A stretch of 64,000 bases of DNA from Pseudoscleropodium purum (taxonomy: Eukaryota > Streptophyta > Bryopsida > Hypnales > Brachytheciaceae): positions 15,254,501-15,318,500 of the forward strand of contig OZ017796.1 in NCBI GenBank assembly GCA_963969395.1, in the 5' to 3' direction. Made by a program: the position numbers and the translations under genes. The notes beneath the pieces were generated by a model, which saw only the letters and a program-made list of their open reading frames with translations, searched no databases and was not told where the DNA came from. Shown piece by piece: positions 52,707-63,038 of the stretch (positions are counted from its first letter, which is position 1; every line of letters begins with the position of its first letter).

Positions 52707-54012
52707 TTAACCTTTGAATGTGTGAAGCACCACATTGATAATACTTTGAAGTTAAATAAAACATAATCAAGTTACTATTTTAGTGGTTTATATATTAGAA
52801 AAATTATTTATAAAGTCTAAATATAGCATCATAAATCCAATTTCGAAATTGAAAGATCATGATTTTTTAATTTAAGATTTTTGCAAGGGTGACCATTGCA
52901 AATCTTGGTTTTCTAGTGTTGAAAGGTTTTGAAAATGAGACTCACATATATTAGATGTTGGAAAAAAATCACATTAGAATTTCTTTTATAAAAATTGTAG
53001 AATAGATTTTGAGAAGTTATAAATTGATTGGGATTTTGCATATTATATCCTTTAACCTCATATTTTTTTGGTGAATAATTTTTTTAATTTGGCATTTGAA
53101 AAGAAGATCAAAAGACTTCAAATTACTCTCTTACTTTTAACACTTTCATGATCAAACATTTTAATCTTTCAATTCATAAGTAATATTGTTGTGTTTTCTT
53201 TTCCTATGTGATTTCTAAGATATCTAGTTTGAATTTGTATGGTTACAATTCAAAATAAATTGATAAAACCTATCAAAATGTTGGCTTTTTTTCCAATTTA
53301 GAAGAAGATCCAAGAAGCTCCAAAAAAGGCCTTAGGCAATTAGAGGTTATTTAATGTATGCTTGTTTTGTCCTTGAAGAACAACATTACAAAATACATTG
53401 TTATTGACACCTTTTCAACAAAAATTTCAACAACAAAGTGTTCATCATACATTGCAAAAATCTTCCAAATTCAAACTAGATATGTTATAGATTATATGGG
53501 AAAAGAAAACACAACAATGTTATTTATAGATTGAAAGATTATAATATTCAATCATGCAAGTACTAAAATTGTCAAAAGAAGTTTAAAGCCATCTTTCAAC
53601 CTTCTTATTGCATGTTAAATCTAAATAGAGGTTATGAAATTAATATGAAGTGAAAGGACATAACATGTATAAATATAATCAATTTATAGCCTTTCAAAAT
53701 CTACTCTATAATTTTTTTGAATGAATTTCTAATGTGCTTTCTCCCTAAGATCCAATATATATAGAGGCTTATCTTCGATAACCTCTAACACTAAAAAAAA
53801 TCAAGATATGCACTGGGCACCTTGCAATAAAACTTCCATAGAAAATTCATTAACAATTTTTAAAAAAAAATTGGATTTTTGACTCTTAAAAATAGACTTC
53901 AAAGGGGACTCAATTAACAAAAAGTGCTAAAAATAGGAATTTGATAAGGTTTTATTTAACATCGAAGTTTAGTCAACACCAAAATATGGTACCTTGGATA
54001 TTTAGGGGTTAA
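52707..54012. mobile_element. 1.3-kb TTAA-bounded foldback element
   Basis: TTAA at 52707-52710 and 54009-54012. The two halves are diverged inverted repeats of roughly 540 nt. Left GTTAAATAAAACATAATCAA pairs with the right-hand complement of GTTAAATAAAACCTTATCAA. TCTTTCAATTCATAAGTAA pairs with TCTTTCAATCTATAAATAA, and TTGTTGTGTTTTCTTTTCC is shared by both arms. The unpaired centre is about 53250-53460. No coding capacity beyond short random frames. Confidence 0.8.
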
Positions 54013-54900
54013 AACTCTCACTTTATGATAAATAGTGTAAATTTTTATCATCTTGTTACATATGTAAAGTTTTTGTTCATTTACTACTCATAAAAATTAG
54101 ATGTTAGTAATTATAACAATTTTGGCACTATTGATCTTCCTTTCTTGAAATATAAGACTCCTAAAACAATATATTCTTAAAAAGAATCCTTAAAATGCAA
54201 GAGAAAATGATTTCAAATTCCAGTTCTTTGATATCTTGGGGAGATATTTGTGAAATTAATTATAAAGGATTAATGTGAAGAATTTTTTTCTCACACTTTT
54301 CTGGGCTCTCATGTGTGAAATCTTCTTTTTACACTCATTTCAACCATAATCAATTTTTTTTTTTACCTTTTTTAGGATTAAAAAAAAAATTGAATTTTCT
54401 TAAACATTATTTTAGACACCTTAATCTTGAAAACGATGTGAAAAAAGAGTACAAACAACACATATTTCTTGCAGTGAAAACAGACTCTCAATGTACCCTA
54501 CAGTACCCTGGTTCCTTGAAAGAGCCCAACGTTATTATTTCCTTCTCACTAACTCTATGAACTGCAAGTAGATATCTATTATTATGGTATAGGAGGTTCA
54601 TAAAGCGTTCATTCAAGGTGTTGATTATTAATTTGGGGAGGTTATACTTATTATTGAGAAAAAAATTCAATAAGTCTCTCTGGAAAGAAAAATAGAGTTA
54701 ACATCTAACCCAAGTTGTTTCATATTTTTTGGAACTTTGTGGAATTAATGATGAATTTTTGAAGTTGAAATGTGGTGGTCCCACTCAAGCTCTAAAAGCA
54801 ACTACGTCCTGAAATGTAGAGCGTTTGTACATTTCTGGTACAATGAGAAAGCAAAATGTACCAGAGTACTAGAGGACGCTTTTAGACCCGAGCACTTTAT
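54013..54900. other. AT-rich spacer before the NAL1 island
   Basis: Repeat fragments only. 54690-54790 resembles 40630-40780, and 54825-54890 contains CAAAATGTACC and GACGCTTTTAG like 5540-5595. No gene supported. Confidence 0.5.
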
Positions 54901-56996
54901 TGACCTCGTTGCACTAAAATGTACCCAGTGAGGAACTTTCCAGCCTCGCTTCCCTTGCCACCTTGCCACCTTGCCACCGTGCCAACCGACGGGCGAAAAA
55001 GAGAATGCTCGGTGAATCAAACTTGAAAGTATCAAATAAATTTCAGACCGGGGATAGGGTGTCTCGACCGCACGGGCTGGGCCGATCAACCCGCGATCCT
55101 CGCCCGACCCCTTCCATGCCCGTCCTAACCCGGTCTCCTTCGTCCGATGGACCGTCTTCCTCCTTTGGCCCCCTGGCCTTGCCTGCCCTGCCCTGCCCTA
55201 TTGCTGCTTGGCGTGGCGTGGCGTGGCATGGGATAGAAGCTCAACGCCGTAGTTGCTGCCTTAGCAACGGTCGTTCGTTCTCTTTGTGGAGCCCCTTCTC
55301 CTGCCTTGAGTGTCTGATTCCCTCTTCCATTCCGCCGCACAATTTTCTTTTGCTGGCGTTGGTGCTTCTTCTGGTGTTTTTGCGATACCACAACGGCCCG
55401 ATTTGAACTCTTCCTCGCCCAGTTTTCACGTTTTCAGGTACGCATCTCCTGCGAGTTTCTCAGCCTTCTCTCGTCTGCTGTTTTCTGGCTGCGCTTTCGA
55501 AGATGCTCCTCATCGTCGTCTCCACGCGCCGGCGAGCTTCATCTCGTTTCCGAGCGCTCGGTGGCGCACATTTGGGACACATTTGGACACATTTGGACAC
55601 ATTTGGGAGACATTTAGGACACATCCGTTTGTCGGTTTCCTGTTTCTTGAGATGGTCCGAGGAGTCGAGATGGTGGGGTTGGATGTTATAGTCTTGGATT
55701 TGGGTGGTTGTTCGGTGAGTAGGGGCTCTGTGTCTCCGACTATAATTTCGAGTGTCTGTGTGCGAGTCGACGTGGACGTGGACTGTGGTCGTTAGCTTTA
55801 GAGTGCGACGAGTGGGCGAGTGTTGATCTGACCGTCTGGAAGCATTGTTTGTGTTCTTGGTGTCTGATCGTCGTCGGCCATTGAGCCACCGACAGCGCGG
55901 AGAGCGAAGGGTTGGCGTAGATTACTGCCGACATGTGTGCTGGGAGCATTGAATAGGGGCGCATTTAGGGTTATGTTGTATGTGGCCAATGCGCAGATTC
56001 ACCTCTTCCGGCAAGAGAATCTTCGCGTATTGCGAAGGCTAAGGTGTGGGTGAATAGTAAGGTGTCAATATATTATTATTTACTAGAATCGATATATCGA
56101 CATGTCTGGCGACACATTCTGAGGCACCTGTCGATACCGCTGTCACAAAGTGAGATATTTAGTGCATGCTTCATGCTTTGGGGTTGGTACCATTTGGAAC
56201 GAGTCAGATGCCTGACTCTTCAGTCAGATCGTTTTTAGATTTCGTGGTCAGTGGCACGTTCGCTGTTAGATTCTCGCTTGTGTCAAATAGCTAACATGTC
56301 GATCATTGAAAGGGGCAGCCGGTATATGCCAATATCTTAAGTTCTTCAAGATTTTTACATTCGTGGGTGGAAGTATCTCGGAAGATATTTCGATGGTTCA
56401 TTTTCCCGCATGGTCTTCTTGGAGATTTCTGCGTGCTTGTCTTCGTTACTGTTTTTTCCATCACATTAGCTTTGTCTGTTTGGGTTCCTTCCAGAGCTTC
56501 GATTTCTGACACACAAGTGGACGGTCGATGTTTCAGCGGCTACTCAATCAATTGAAATCAGTCCCTCCCTCTGCGATGCAGCTCTTCTCGACTAGAGCAT
56601 GTACTTCATGCGGAGCGTAATCCGTGTGATCGATTCCCCGTCGGGGGATCAAATCCGCTGTTAACTGTGGGAGTTCGTAAGCGCAAAGTTTTCTGAAACC
56701 GTCGCGATCATCTGTGCTACGGTGTAACTTCCAAGGCGCAGAAGACGCATTTCCAACTGTGGTGCGGTGTTCTGATTTTTCCGGTTGAAATTCAGTAATT
56801 ACTTCAACATGAGAATGTCTAGAACCTGGAATGTACATGTTGTACGGGATTATGCATTTGCATTTGACGCCGACGTGAAGCTCCCATTGGTGACCACGGT
56901 AGCGATGGGGATTTGTTCATGATGAAGAGCAGAACCAACAGCGCGTACTGAACACGACTCCTGGTCCCTCCTGCTCCGCCCAGTTCAGTATGAGTC
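54901..56996 (+). promoter_or_regulatory. GC-richer promoter and probable 5' leader of the NAL1-like gene
   Basis: G+C rises sharply at about 54940. A CCTTGCCA repeat lies at 54953-54982. Plausible leader exon: roughly 55250-55714, ending at TTCG|GTGAGT, with an intron to a pyrimidine-rich acceptor at 56983, 14 nt before the start codon. Within it lies a tandem run of ACATTTGGGAC/ACATTTGGAC units (about 55569-55625). An out-of-frame ATG at 56990 opens a seven-codon frame ending at 57013 that overlaps the main start. The transcript structure is inferred, not shown. Confidence 0.4.
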
Positions 56997-58928
56997 ATGG
57001 ACACCAAGTGTGAGTGTGCAGCAAGCGGCGACGGGTCGGGTGGGCGTGCAACAACCAGCAAGCAGCAGCAGCAGCAGCAGCAGTCCGATCTGACCAAGGA
57101 GTCGGGTGCGTTCTCTGGCGTACACAATGAGCGCCCTACCAACAATGCGGGCCAGTTCGGGTGGCGCACCCCGCTGGTCCTGAATGACCTGGCAGACGAA
57201 CGGGCGTCTTACTTCAATCGCCTGCAGAAGGAGATGTCGTGTCTCGGCTGTCGCCCCCAGGGGCACCAAGCCGCCTCGCTTCTCGACCTTCTGACCATCC
57301 GCGCCTTCCACAGCAAGAACCTCCGTTGCTACAGCCTCGGCACGGCGTTGGGGTTCCGCCTGCGCGGGGGTTTGCAAACCAACATCCCCGCCATCATCGT
57401 CTTCGTGGCGCGCAAGGTTCACCGACACTGGCTCCACGAGAATCAGGAGCTTCCGCAGCTCCTCGAGGGCCCTGGCGGCGTCTGGTGCGACGTGGACGTG
57501 GTGGAGTTCTCGCACTTGGGCTCGCAGAAGCAACCCGAGCCTGTGTATACGGAGCTCGTGGAAGGTCTCCAAGGCCGCGACGCGAGCATCGGATCAGGCT
57601 CCCAAGTGGCGTGTTATGAGCTTTACGGCACGCTCGGTGCCATTGTGAGCAGCCGCACTGGTCTCAGCCAGGTCGGGTTTTTGACCAACCGGCATGTAGC
57701 CGTGGATCTGGACCATCCCGTGCAGAAGCTCTTCCACCCGCTGCCCCCGCACATGGGCCCTGGGCTCTACCTCGGCGCCGTGGAGCGCACCACCACCTTC
57801 ATCCGGGAGGATCTCTGGTACGGCGTATTCGCGAGCATGAACCCGGAGACGTTCGTTCGCGCCGACGGCGCCTTTATCCCCTTCGACAGCAACTTCGACG
57901 TCCGCAACTTCGTGACGCCGCTCGTCAAAGGCGTGGGCGAGGTCGGAGAGGTGATGCCGGTGGACTTGCATGCGCCTCTGGACCACTTGATCGGCAAGCA
58001 CGTGATCAAAGTGGGACGAAGCTCCGGGGTGACCAAAGGCAGCATCATGGCCTACTCCGTGGAATACAACAACGACAAAGGGCACTGCTTCCTAATCGAC
58101 TTCCTTATTGTGAGCAACGACAGCCAAGACTTCGAGTCCGAGGGCGACAGCGGGAGCTTGATCATGGTCATCGGGGACGAGGCCGCGGGCGAGAAGCCGC
58201 GCCCCATTGGCATCGTGTGGGGCGGCACCATCCACCGCGGCCGTCTCAAGCTTTGCAACTGGAAGGAACCCGAGAATTGGACGAGCGGGGTGGATCTGAG
58301 CCGCCTGCTGGACTCTCTGGAGCTCAACATCGTTACCACCAACGAGGCTCTGGAGGAGGCTTTGGAAGTCCAGCGGCAATGCTTGGTGTCGTCCCGGCAC
58401 TCGTCACCCCCACGCTTGACCATCCGCTCACTGCTTAGCACGACATTACCCAGCCGGCACATTCAGTACATGGAGGGAGGCTCCTTCCGCTTCGACCAAC
58501 ATTTCACAGGGCTGGAAGATAAGGCGGGCTCCTCCAAGGAAACGCTCAAGGACCTGTTGTCGACAGCAGCCCCTTCGGAAGCGCACTCGCAGGCCAAACC
58601 CCCAAATAGCAGTTTGATCCCGTTGAGAAATGCTCTGGATAGTAGCTGGCATACGCAGACAGTGCAACGACGAAAAGCCAATCCCGTTCTCAAAGTGGAC
58701 GATCCGTTTGAGCTTTCGTTGTCGAGCCCATTGTCTGGTGTTGAGCATGGTTGCAGGGAAGTGCAACAGCTTGGGAGCAATGGGCCGCTGCCATTAATTG
58801 TGGATGCAATGAGTGGTCGGAGTGGATGCCACATTATGAAGCCTCCATCTTTCTATAATACTTTTCAAAGCGGAACGAAACGTGCTCGTCCGTCCGGGAA
58901 GTACCGGTTACTTGCACCGAACTCGTGA
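56997..58928 (+). CDS. NAL1: NARROW LEAF 1-like trypsin-type serine protease
   Basis: A plant nuclear/cytoplasmic serine protease family known from rice NAL1, which controls leaf width, auxin transport and corepressor or transcription-factor stability. The single 643-codon ORF has no intron. Residues 1-55 are variable with a Q7 run (23-29). 65-170 is the conserved N-terminal region (LLDLLTIRAFHSKNLR, GPGGVWCDVDVVEFS). The protease core holds the triad: His233 in TNRHVAVDLD, Asp290 in RADGAFIPF and Ser385 in EGDSGSLIM, all intact. Conserved GIVWGG and EPENWTSGVDLSRLL follow, then an EAR-like LELNI (441-445). Residues about 460-643 are a divergent tail ending with a basic KRARP (628-632). It is longer than usual for the family, mainly in the tail. 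G+C is much higher than in the flanks. An intronless family member could be an old retrocopy or lineage-specific intron loss. Confidence 0.93.
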   Translation: MDTKCECAASGDGSGGRATTSKQQQQQQQSDLTKESGAFSGVHNERPTNNAGQFGWRTPLVLNDLADERASYFNRLQKEMSCLGCRPQGHQAASLLDLLTIRAFHSKNLRCYSLGTALGFRLRGGLQTNIPAIIVFVARKVHRHWLHENQELPQLLEGPGGVWCDVDVVEFSHLGSQKQPEPVYTELVEGLQGRDASIGSGSQVACYELYGTLGAIVSSRTGLSQVGFLTNRHVAVDLDHPVQKLFHPLPPHMGPGLYLGAVERTTTFIREDLWYGVFASMNPETFVRADGAFIPFDSNFDVRNFVTPLVKGVGEVGEVMPVDLHAPLDHLIGKHVIKVGRSSGVTKGSIMAYSVEYNNDKGHCFLIDFLIVSNDSQDFESEGDSGSLIMVIGDEAAGEKPRPIGIVWGGTIHRGRLKLCNWKEPENWTSGVDLSRLLDSLELNIVTTNEALEEALEVQRQCLVSSRHSSPPRLTIRSLLSTTLPSRHIQYMEGGSFRFDQHFTGLEDKAGSSKETLKDLLSTAAPSEAHSQAKPPNSSLIPLRNALDSSWHTQTVQRRKANPVLKVDDPFELSLSSPLSGVEHGCREVQQLGSNGPLPLIVDAMSGRSGCHIMKPPSFYNTFQSGTKRARPSGKYRLLAPNS

Positions 58929-60398
58929 GGGACGGACGAGTCCTGGCGGAGCCATTTGCGGCCATTTCCAGGGCTGGAAATTCACGGCACTGGATGAAGG
59001 ATTGTCGGTCCCTATCCTCGCGGGCAAGCTCAAATTCTACACTTTTAAAGATCACCATTTTCAAGTCCGATCTCATTGCAACCAGAAGATGCTTCCTTAG
59101 CAAGTTGACTTGCTAATTCGTGGACGAGAACCTCCGTCTGTGGTTTGAGCCCTTAAGCTCTTGTTTCCTGGATGGAGTGTACAGTTGATCCAGAAAGAGG
59201 TAACTTAGCACATGAATTTGCTCCCTGATATTTTCACTGGCATATTGACGTTGCTCTTGGCTAGTGGAAAGTATGGTTGCTTTTCGCCAATTTGCAGGTG
59301 GGCCTGCTGCGAAGAAGATTCAAAGACCAAGTGACCGTAGGTTCTCATTGTGCTACTGGTTCCCCTCTTGAGTTGAATCCATCAGTCAGTCGCAGGAGAT
59401 GTTGGGAGTCCGTACCTTGGGATGGAAGAACCTGTGCGATGTCCAAAATTGGACACATGGGGTGTAAAGTAGGTCGAGTGGCGCTACTTCGGTAAGAAAA
59501 TTTTGGACACAAGGTGGAAGCAGGGAATTGAAAAAATGAGTTCACTCTTGACTGTTGAGAGGCTACCATGTAAGTGTTTTTGATCGAAGTTGGGGACTGA
59601 AGTAGAGATACCCATCGTCGTCACTTTGGGTCACTGCATGCAGTAGCAATTACTGGAATGGATTGATTTTTCTTTCAACTCATTGGCAAATTCAAGTGCA
59701 TTTTAATACATTTGCTGCTCAGTTTTAAAGACTGAATATCTTATGGATTTCCTAATTGTTATTGTTAGGTACCGGTAGTGTGTAGAAATCGTAGAGTGAA
59801 GTTATGTTAGCTACATAGTCAGAAGTGCTGGGGAATCAGCTTCAGTCTCGGAATGCTTCAGCGGCCTCGCAGGTGCGTACAGCGGAGGTGGCTTATTTGG
59901 CAGGACTTGGACAATCTGTCTGTCAACATTGTGTGACAACTTTGTAGCTTGTACTCAATTTTATTGATTTATCAATCGACATGTGTCTCATGTACTCATT
60001 ATTGCTGAGAGAAACTGCCAGGAAAATATTTAATTAAACATTGCGGACGTTGGCAATCAGCGAGAATACTTTGCCTGTGCTTGTATAAACGTAACCTGAT
60101 GACTCCAATCATGTTCCGAAACATCCGACTCTGAGCTTCATTCCTCATAATTTGATTTTAGATTTGTAGGGGATTTTTTCGTGTCAGCCCTTGAGACCAG
60201 AGATTCGGGTAAGGGATGCGGTAGGGTGTATTTCCCTTCCCATGATTCCCAATGGTGAGCTTCTATGCTTCGTTTTGCATTCATTTGTGTTTGGCATGTT
60301 TGCCGTCACATTCTTGCACATGGTGTAACGAGTGATGACAGCAAATTGAAGCCAGTCCAAATAGACCTAGATTCATTTCGAAAAAACTCATTAATACT
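58929..60398 (+). other. 3' flank of the NAL1-like gene
   Basis: Moderate GC, no coding support. Probably 3' untranslated sequence and intergenic DNA between convergent genes. No clear terminator or repeat ends. Confidence 0.4.
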
Positions 60399-61232
60399 TT
60401 AACCACTCATCGCCAGAGGGGACCAAAAGTTTCCTAATGTTTAATTCAAAGTGCTGTAATTTTTGCAACAAATGTCCAAATTTAGTAAAACTTGTTGCAA
60501 AAGTTGTGCTCTCTTCTAGTTTATGTGGTAAATTTTTCAGATCAATACAAGTTGTATTGATATTGTTTACAAGTTCAATTTTAGTTCACTAATCTGCATT
60601 TGAAAGCTACAACTTTGGGGGCTTGTATCTCCTTCATCCAATGTTTGTTTTCAATAAAACTCATGGAGTTATATCAATCCAAGTTGTTTTGAACATTTGG
60701 GAGCAATTCGAAGTTCAAAATCACAACATTTTTGGATTATGGTGAATTTTGGTGGTGATTGATATGAAAATTTAGCTATGTAAAAAAATAGTATTTTATG
60801 AGTGACTAAGAAAGATTTTTGTAGGAGGTTCAACTTTAAATGGGTTTTTTTTCAACTTTTCTTACTACTTTTTTGACATTTGCAAGCCATTTGGCAAGAC
60901 ACAATGAGACAATCTAACAATATTTTCTTTCACCAGTGTGCTTGTATGCTGGTTTTGAATCACTTTATAGTTTTTCATTTGAGTAAGTTTAGAAATCAAA
61001 TTTCACATCCAATGTGTTTTAAGGAAAATTTCAGCATCCTTTCTCAACACTAAAACATTATAATCTTGCAATCTATGGAGTAAAATGACTCCAAATTTGA
61101 TTCACATCATCTACATGTATACTACAAGATTGTATAGTTGAGATTTCTATAACTTAGTGACATTTAGATCTATGACACTTCAAAAGAAATGATGTTTTAG
61201 AACCCAAAAAAGCTTTAGGCAATGAGGGTTAA
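60399..61232. mobile_element. TTAA-bounded 0.83-kb element, family F
   Basis: TTAA at 60399-60402 and 61229-61232. Short terminal inverted repeats: CCACTCATCGCC at the left, CCCTCATTGCC read inward from the right. The interior is AT-rich and non-coding, in contrast to the genic DNA on both sides. A similar end (CTTAGGCAATTAGAGGTTA) occurs near 53340. Confidence 0.7.
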
Positions 61233-61256
61233 TCACCTCTCCTAATTCTACTATAG

Positions 61257-61469
61257 TTAACCCTGGAATGACAGCCCGATTACCATGGAAATCATCCTTT
61301 GGGTAGTGTAAACCATTTGCTTAAAAAAAACTAAGAGCACTCATTGGAGGTCAAACTATGTGCACGACCTCCCCTTTTCACCCAAAATTCCAACAATAAA
61401 CATCTTACAAACGAGGATTCTCTGTCATCCGTTAGACACTTAGTGTCTGCAGCAACGGTACAGGGTTAA
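61257..61469. mobile_element. TTAA-bounded element, family H copy 2
   Basis: TTAA at 61257-61260 and 61466-61469. Ends CCCTGGAATGACAG and, inward from the right, CCCTGTACCGTTGC. Collinear with 41439-41672. It lies 25 bp from the family F element and about 210 bp from the WDR13 stop. Confidence 0.8.
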
Positions 61470-61676
61470 GGCCCATATATAAACTTAGTCCCTGTGAGTG
61501 AGTCAATCTCTAACAGCAACTGAGCAATTCATTGAAATAAAAACAACAGATATCTAAAGAATGTAAAATTACAAGAGCTCCTAAAATTGCTTTTCATAGC
61601 ATCAATGACACGCCTTCCGTTTGCAGGCCCAGTATCGAGCTGAAAATGATAGATATTGTGAACTGAAAAGGTGACG

Positions 61677-63038
61677 CTACCTGGTAGCGGTTTTGGCTCG
61701 TTTCCACACGATAACCAGGCCCTCACAGTCCGAGGACGCTAATAAATTTTCCCCATGGTTCCACGCCACCCCAACGACAGGCACAGCATGTCCCTGGAGT
61801 TTGTTCACACAAGGATGCCTGGGACGTGTGAAGTCGTAAAAATACACGTTGGAATCTTCATGTCCAGAGACTATAAACTCCCCTTTCTGCAGCGAGAGTA
61901 GCGGACAGAACGACGCTCGGATGTTCCGGGCCCTCGGTGGAAGCCGCAGAGAGAATTTCAGAGACAGATAGCCTTCTATTTGAAGAGCCACAGTGAAAAA
62001 TCGCAGCAGCCCATCTTGCGTGGCAGCCAACAACACGGGTCCAGCGGCCAACCGGGAGAACGTCCGAAACTGAATCGTGGTAGTGGCCGATTTGTGCAGC
62101 CCTTTTAAGCTGATTCGATGTGAACTCCTCATGACGAAGTTGCCATGATGCATCTTGATGGTGACACAGTGCACCGAGCCCCTTGCATCTCCAGCAAACA
62201 GAATGTGACCCGAATGGTCTACATCCAGAGCGGTGACGTTGCTGTCCAGCGCTAGCTTGTGAATGATGCGCCCCGTGCTGAAGTTGAACGCCGCTATCTC
62301 TTTGTTCCCATTCCCAACCAGAAGGATGTTGTTGTTTACAGGATGGAATCGAATAGAAAGCTGGGGGGCTGTTCCATAAATCACCCGAAGACACTCGCCT
62401 TTCTTCACATCCCACACTCGGACGCTTTTATCTAACGAGGAGGAACTCAAATACTGGTTATTCGATGACCAGTCAAGATCTGTCACCTCTTTCGTATGCC
62501 CCGTCATTCGGTGAAGGATTTGCGGAGGATGAGCCACACTGCACAGGGTTATCAAACCGTTGGAAGCACCAAATGCCAAAAGCTCGGAACTCATGTGCCC
62601 GAACTTCACAATATTCACTGATGCTTTGCACTCGTCGAAAACGCAATGCATGCCCACAAACGAGTAACCGGGCTCCGAAGGAATCTCTTGAGTTCCAGAC
62701 TCGCTCACTGCCATACTTCGACTGGAGCTCCAGCTTCCTCGTTCGTAAGCTGCCCAAGGCCCACTATCCAAGGCCCCCTGTGTGCTGGTTGGGCTTGCTG
62801 GTTGAGAACTTTGCGCGCTCTGAAGCGTTTTCAGGTGGCGCATGTACTCATGAAATGCAACGTACCCCTTCTCGTTGAGTTCCCACTTTTGGCGAACCAG
62901 CTTGTTAGCCAGTCCTTTTCTGTATAGGAGCAGTCGGCGCATGGCGATGTACCCTGGATCACCATTGCCGGGTTCCAAAAGTGACGCGAAGACCGCCGCA
63001 TGGCTGGGCTTGACGTCTGGAGTTTCGACGAGTTCCAT
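61677..63038 (-). CDS. WDR13: WD40-repeat protein, WDR13-like
   Basis: A single 453-codon ORF from ATG 63038 to TAG 61677, no intron. Residues 1-75 are the family's N-terminal region (YIAMRRLLLYRKGLANKLVRQ, KGYVAFHEYMRHLK). 76-122 is a Ser-rich linker. From about 138 to 447 there are about seven WD-type blades. The clearest are 179-212 (TGHTKEV..SVRVWDV), 268-293, 337-350, 391-402 (SGHEDSNVYFYDF) and 416-446 (QGHAVPVVGVAWN..LVIVWKR), forming a beta-propeller scaffold. WDR13-type proteins are conserved in animals and plants. The animal protein is nuclear and tied to chromatin regulation; the plant role is little known. The stop follows the last blade directly, as expected. An AG|GTAGCG donor overlaps the stop, but the next acceptor would leave a 41-nt intron, so I keep the stop. 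It is convergent with NAL1. Confidence 0.88.
   Translation of the reverse strand: MELVETPDVKPSHAAVFASLLEPGNGDPGYIAMRRLLLYRKGLANKLVRQKWELNEKGYVAFHEYMRHLKTLQSAQSSQPASPTSTQGALDSGPWAAYERGSWSSSRSMAVSESGTQEIPSEPGYSFVGMHCVFDECKASVNIVKFGHMSSELLAFGASNGLITLCSVAHPPQILHRMTGHTKEVTDLDWSSNNQYLSSSSLDKSVRVWDVKKGECLRVIYGTAPQLSIRFHPVNNNILLVGNGNKEIAAFNFSTGRIIHKLALDSNVTALDVDHSGHILFAGDARGSVHCVTIKMHHGNFVMRSSHRISLKGLHKSATTTIQFRTFSRLAAGPVLLAATQDGLLRFFTVALQIEGYLSLKFSLRLPPRARNIRASFCPLLSLQKGEFIVSGHEDSNVYFYDFTRPRHPCVNKLQGHAVPVVGVAWNHGENLLASSDCEGLVIVWKRAKTATR

Noticed and set aside
55310..55795. 161-aa plus-strand frame in the NAL1 5' region
   Set aside because: It crosses strong splice donors and a tandem repeat, and has no family features; better read as leader and intron.
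57239..57619. Alternative frames inside the NAL1 ORF on both strands
   Set aside because: Shadows of a GC-rich coding exon; only the 643-codon frame has the protease motifs.
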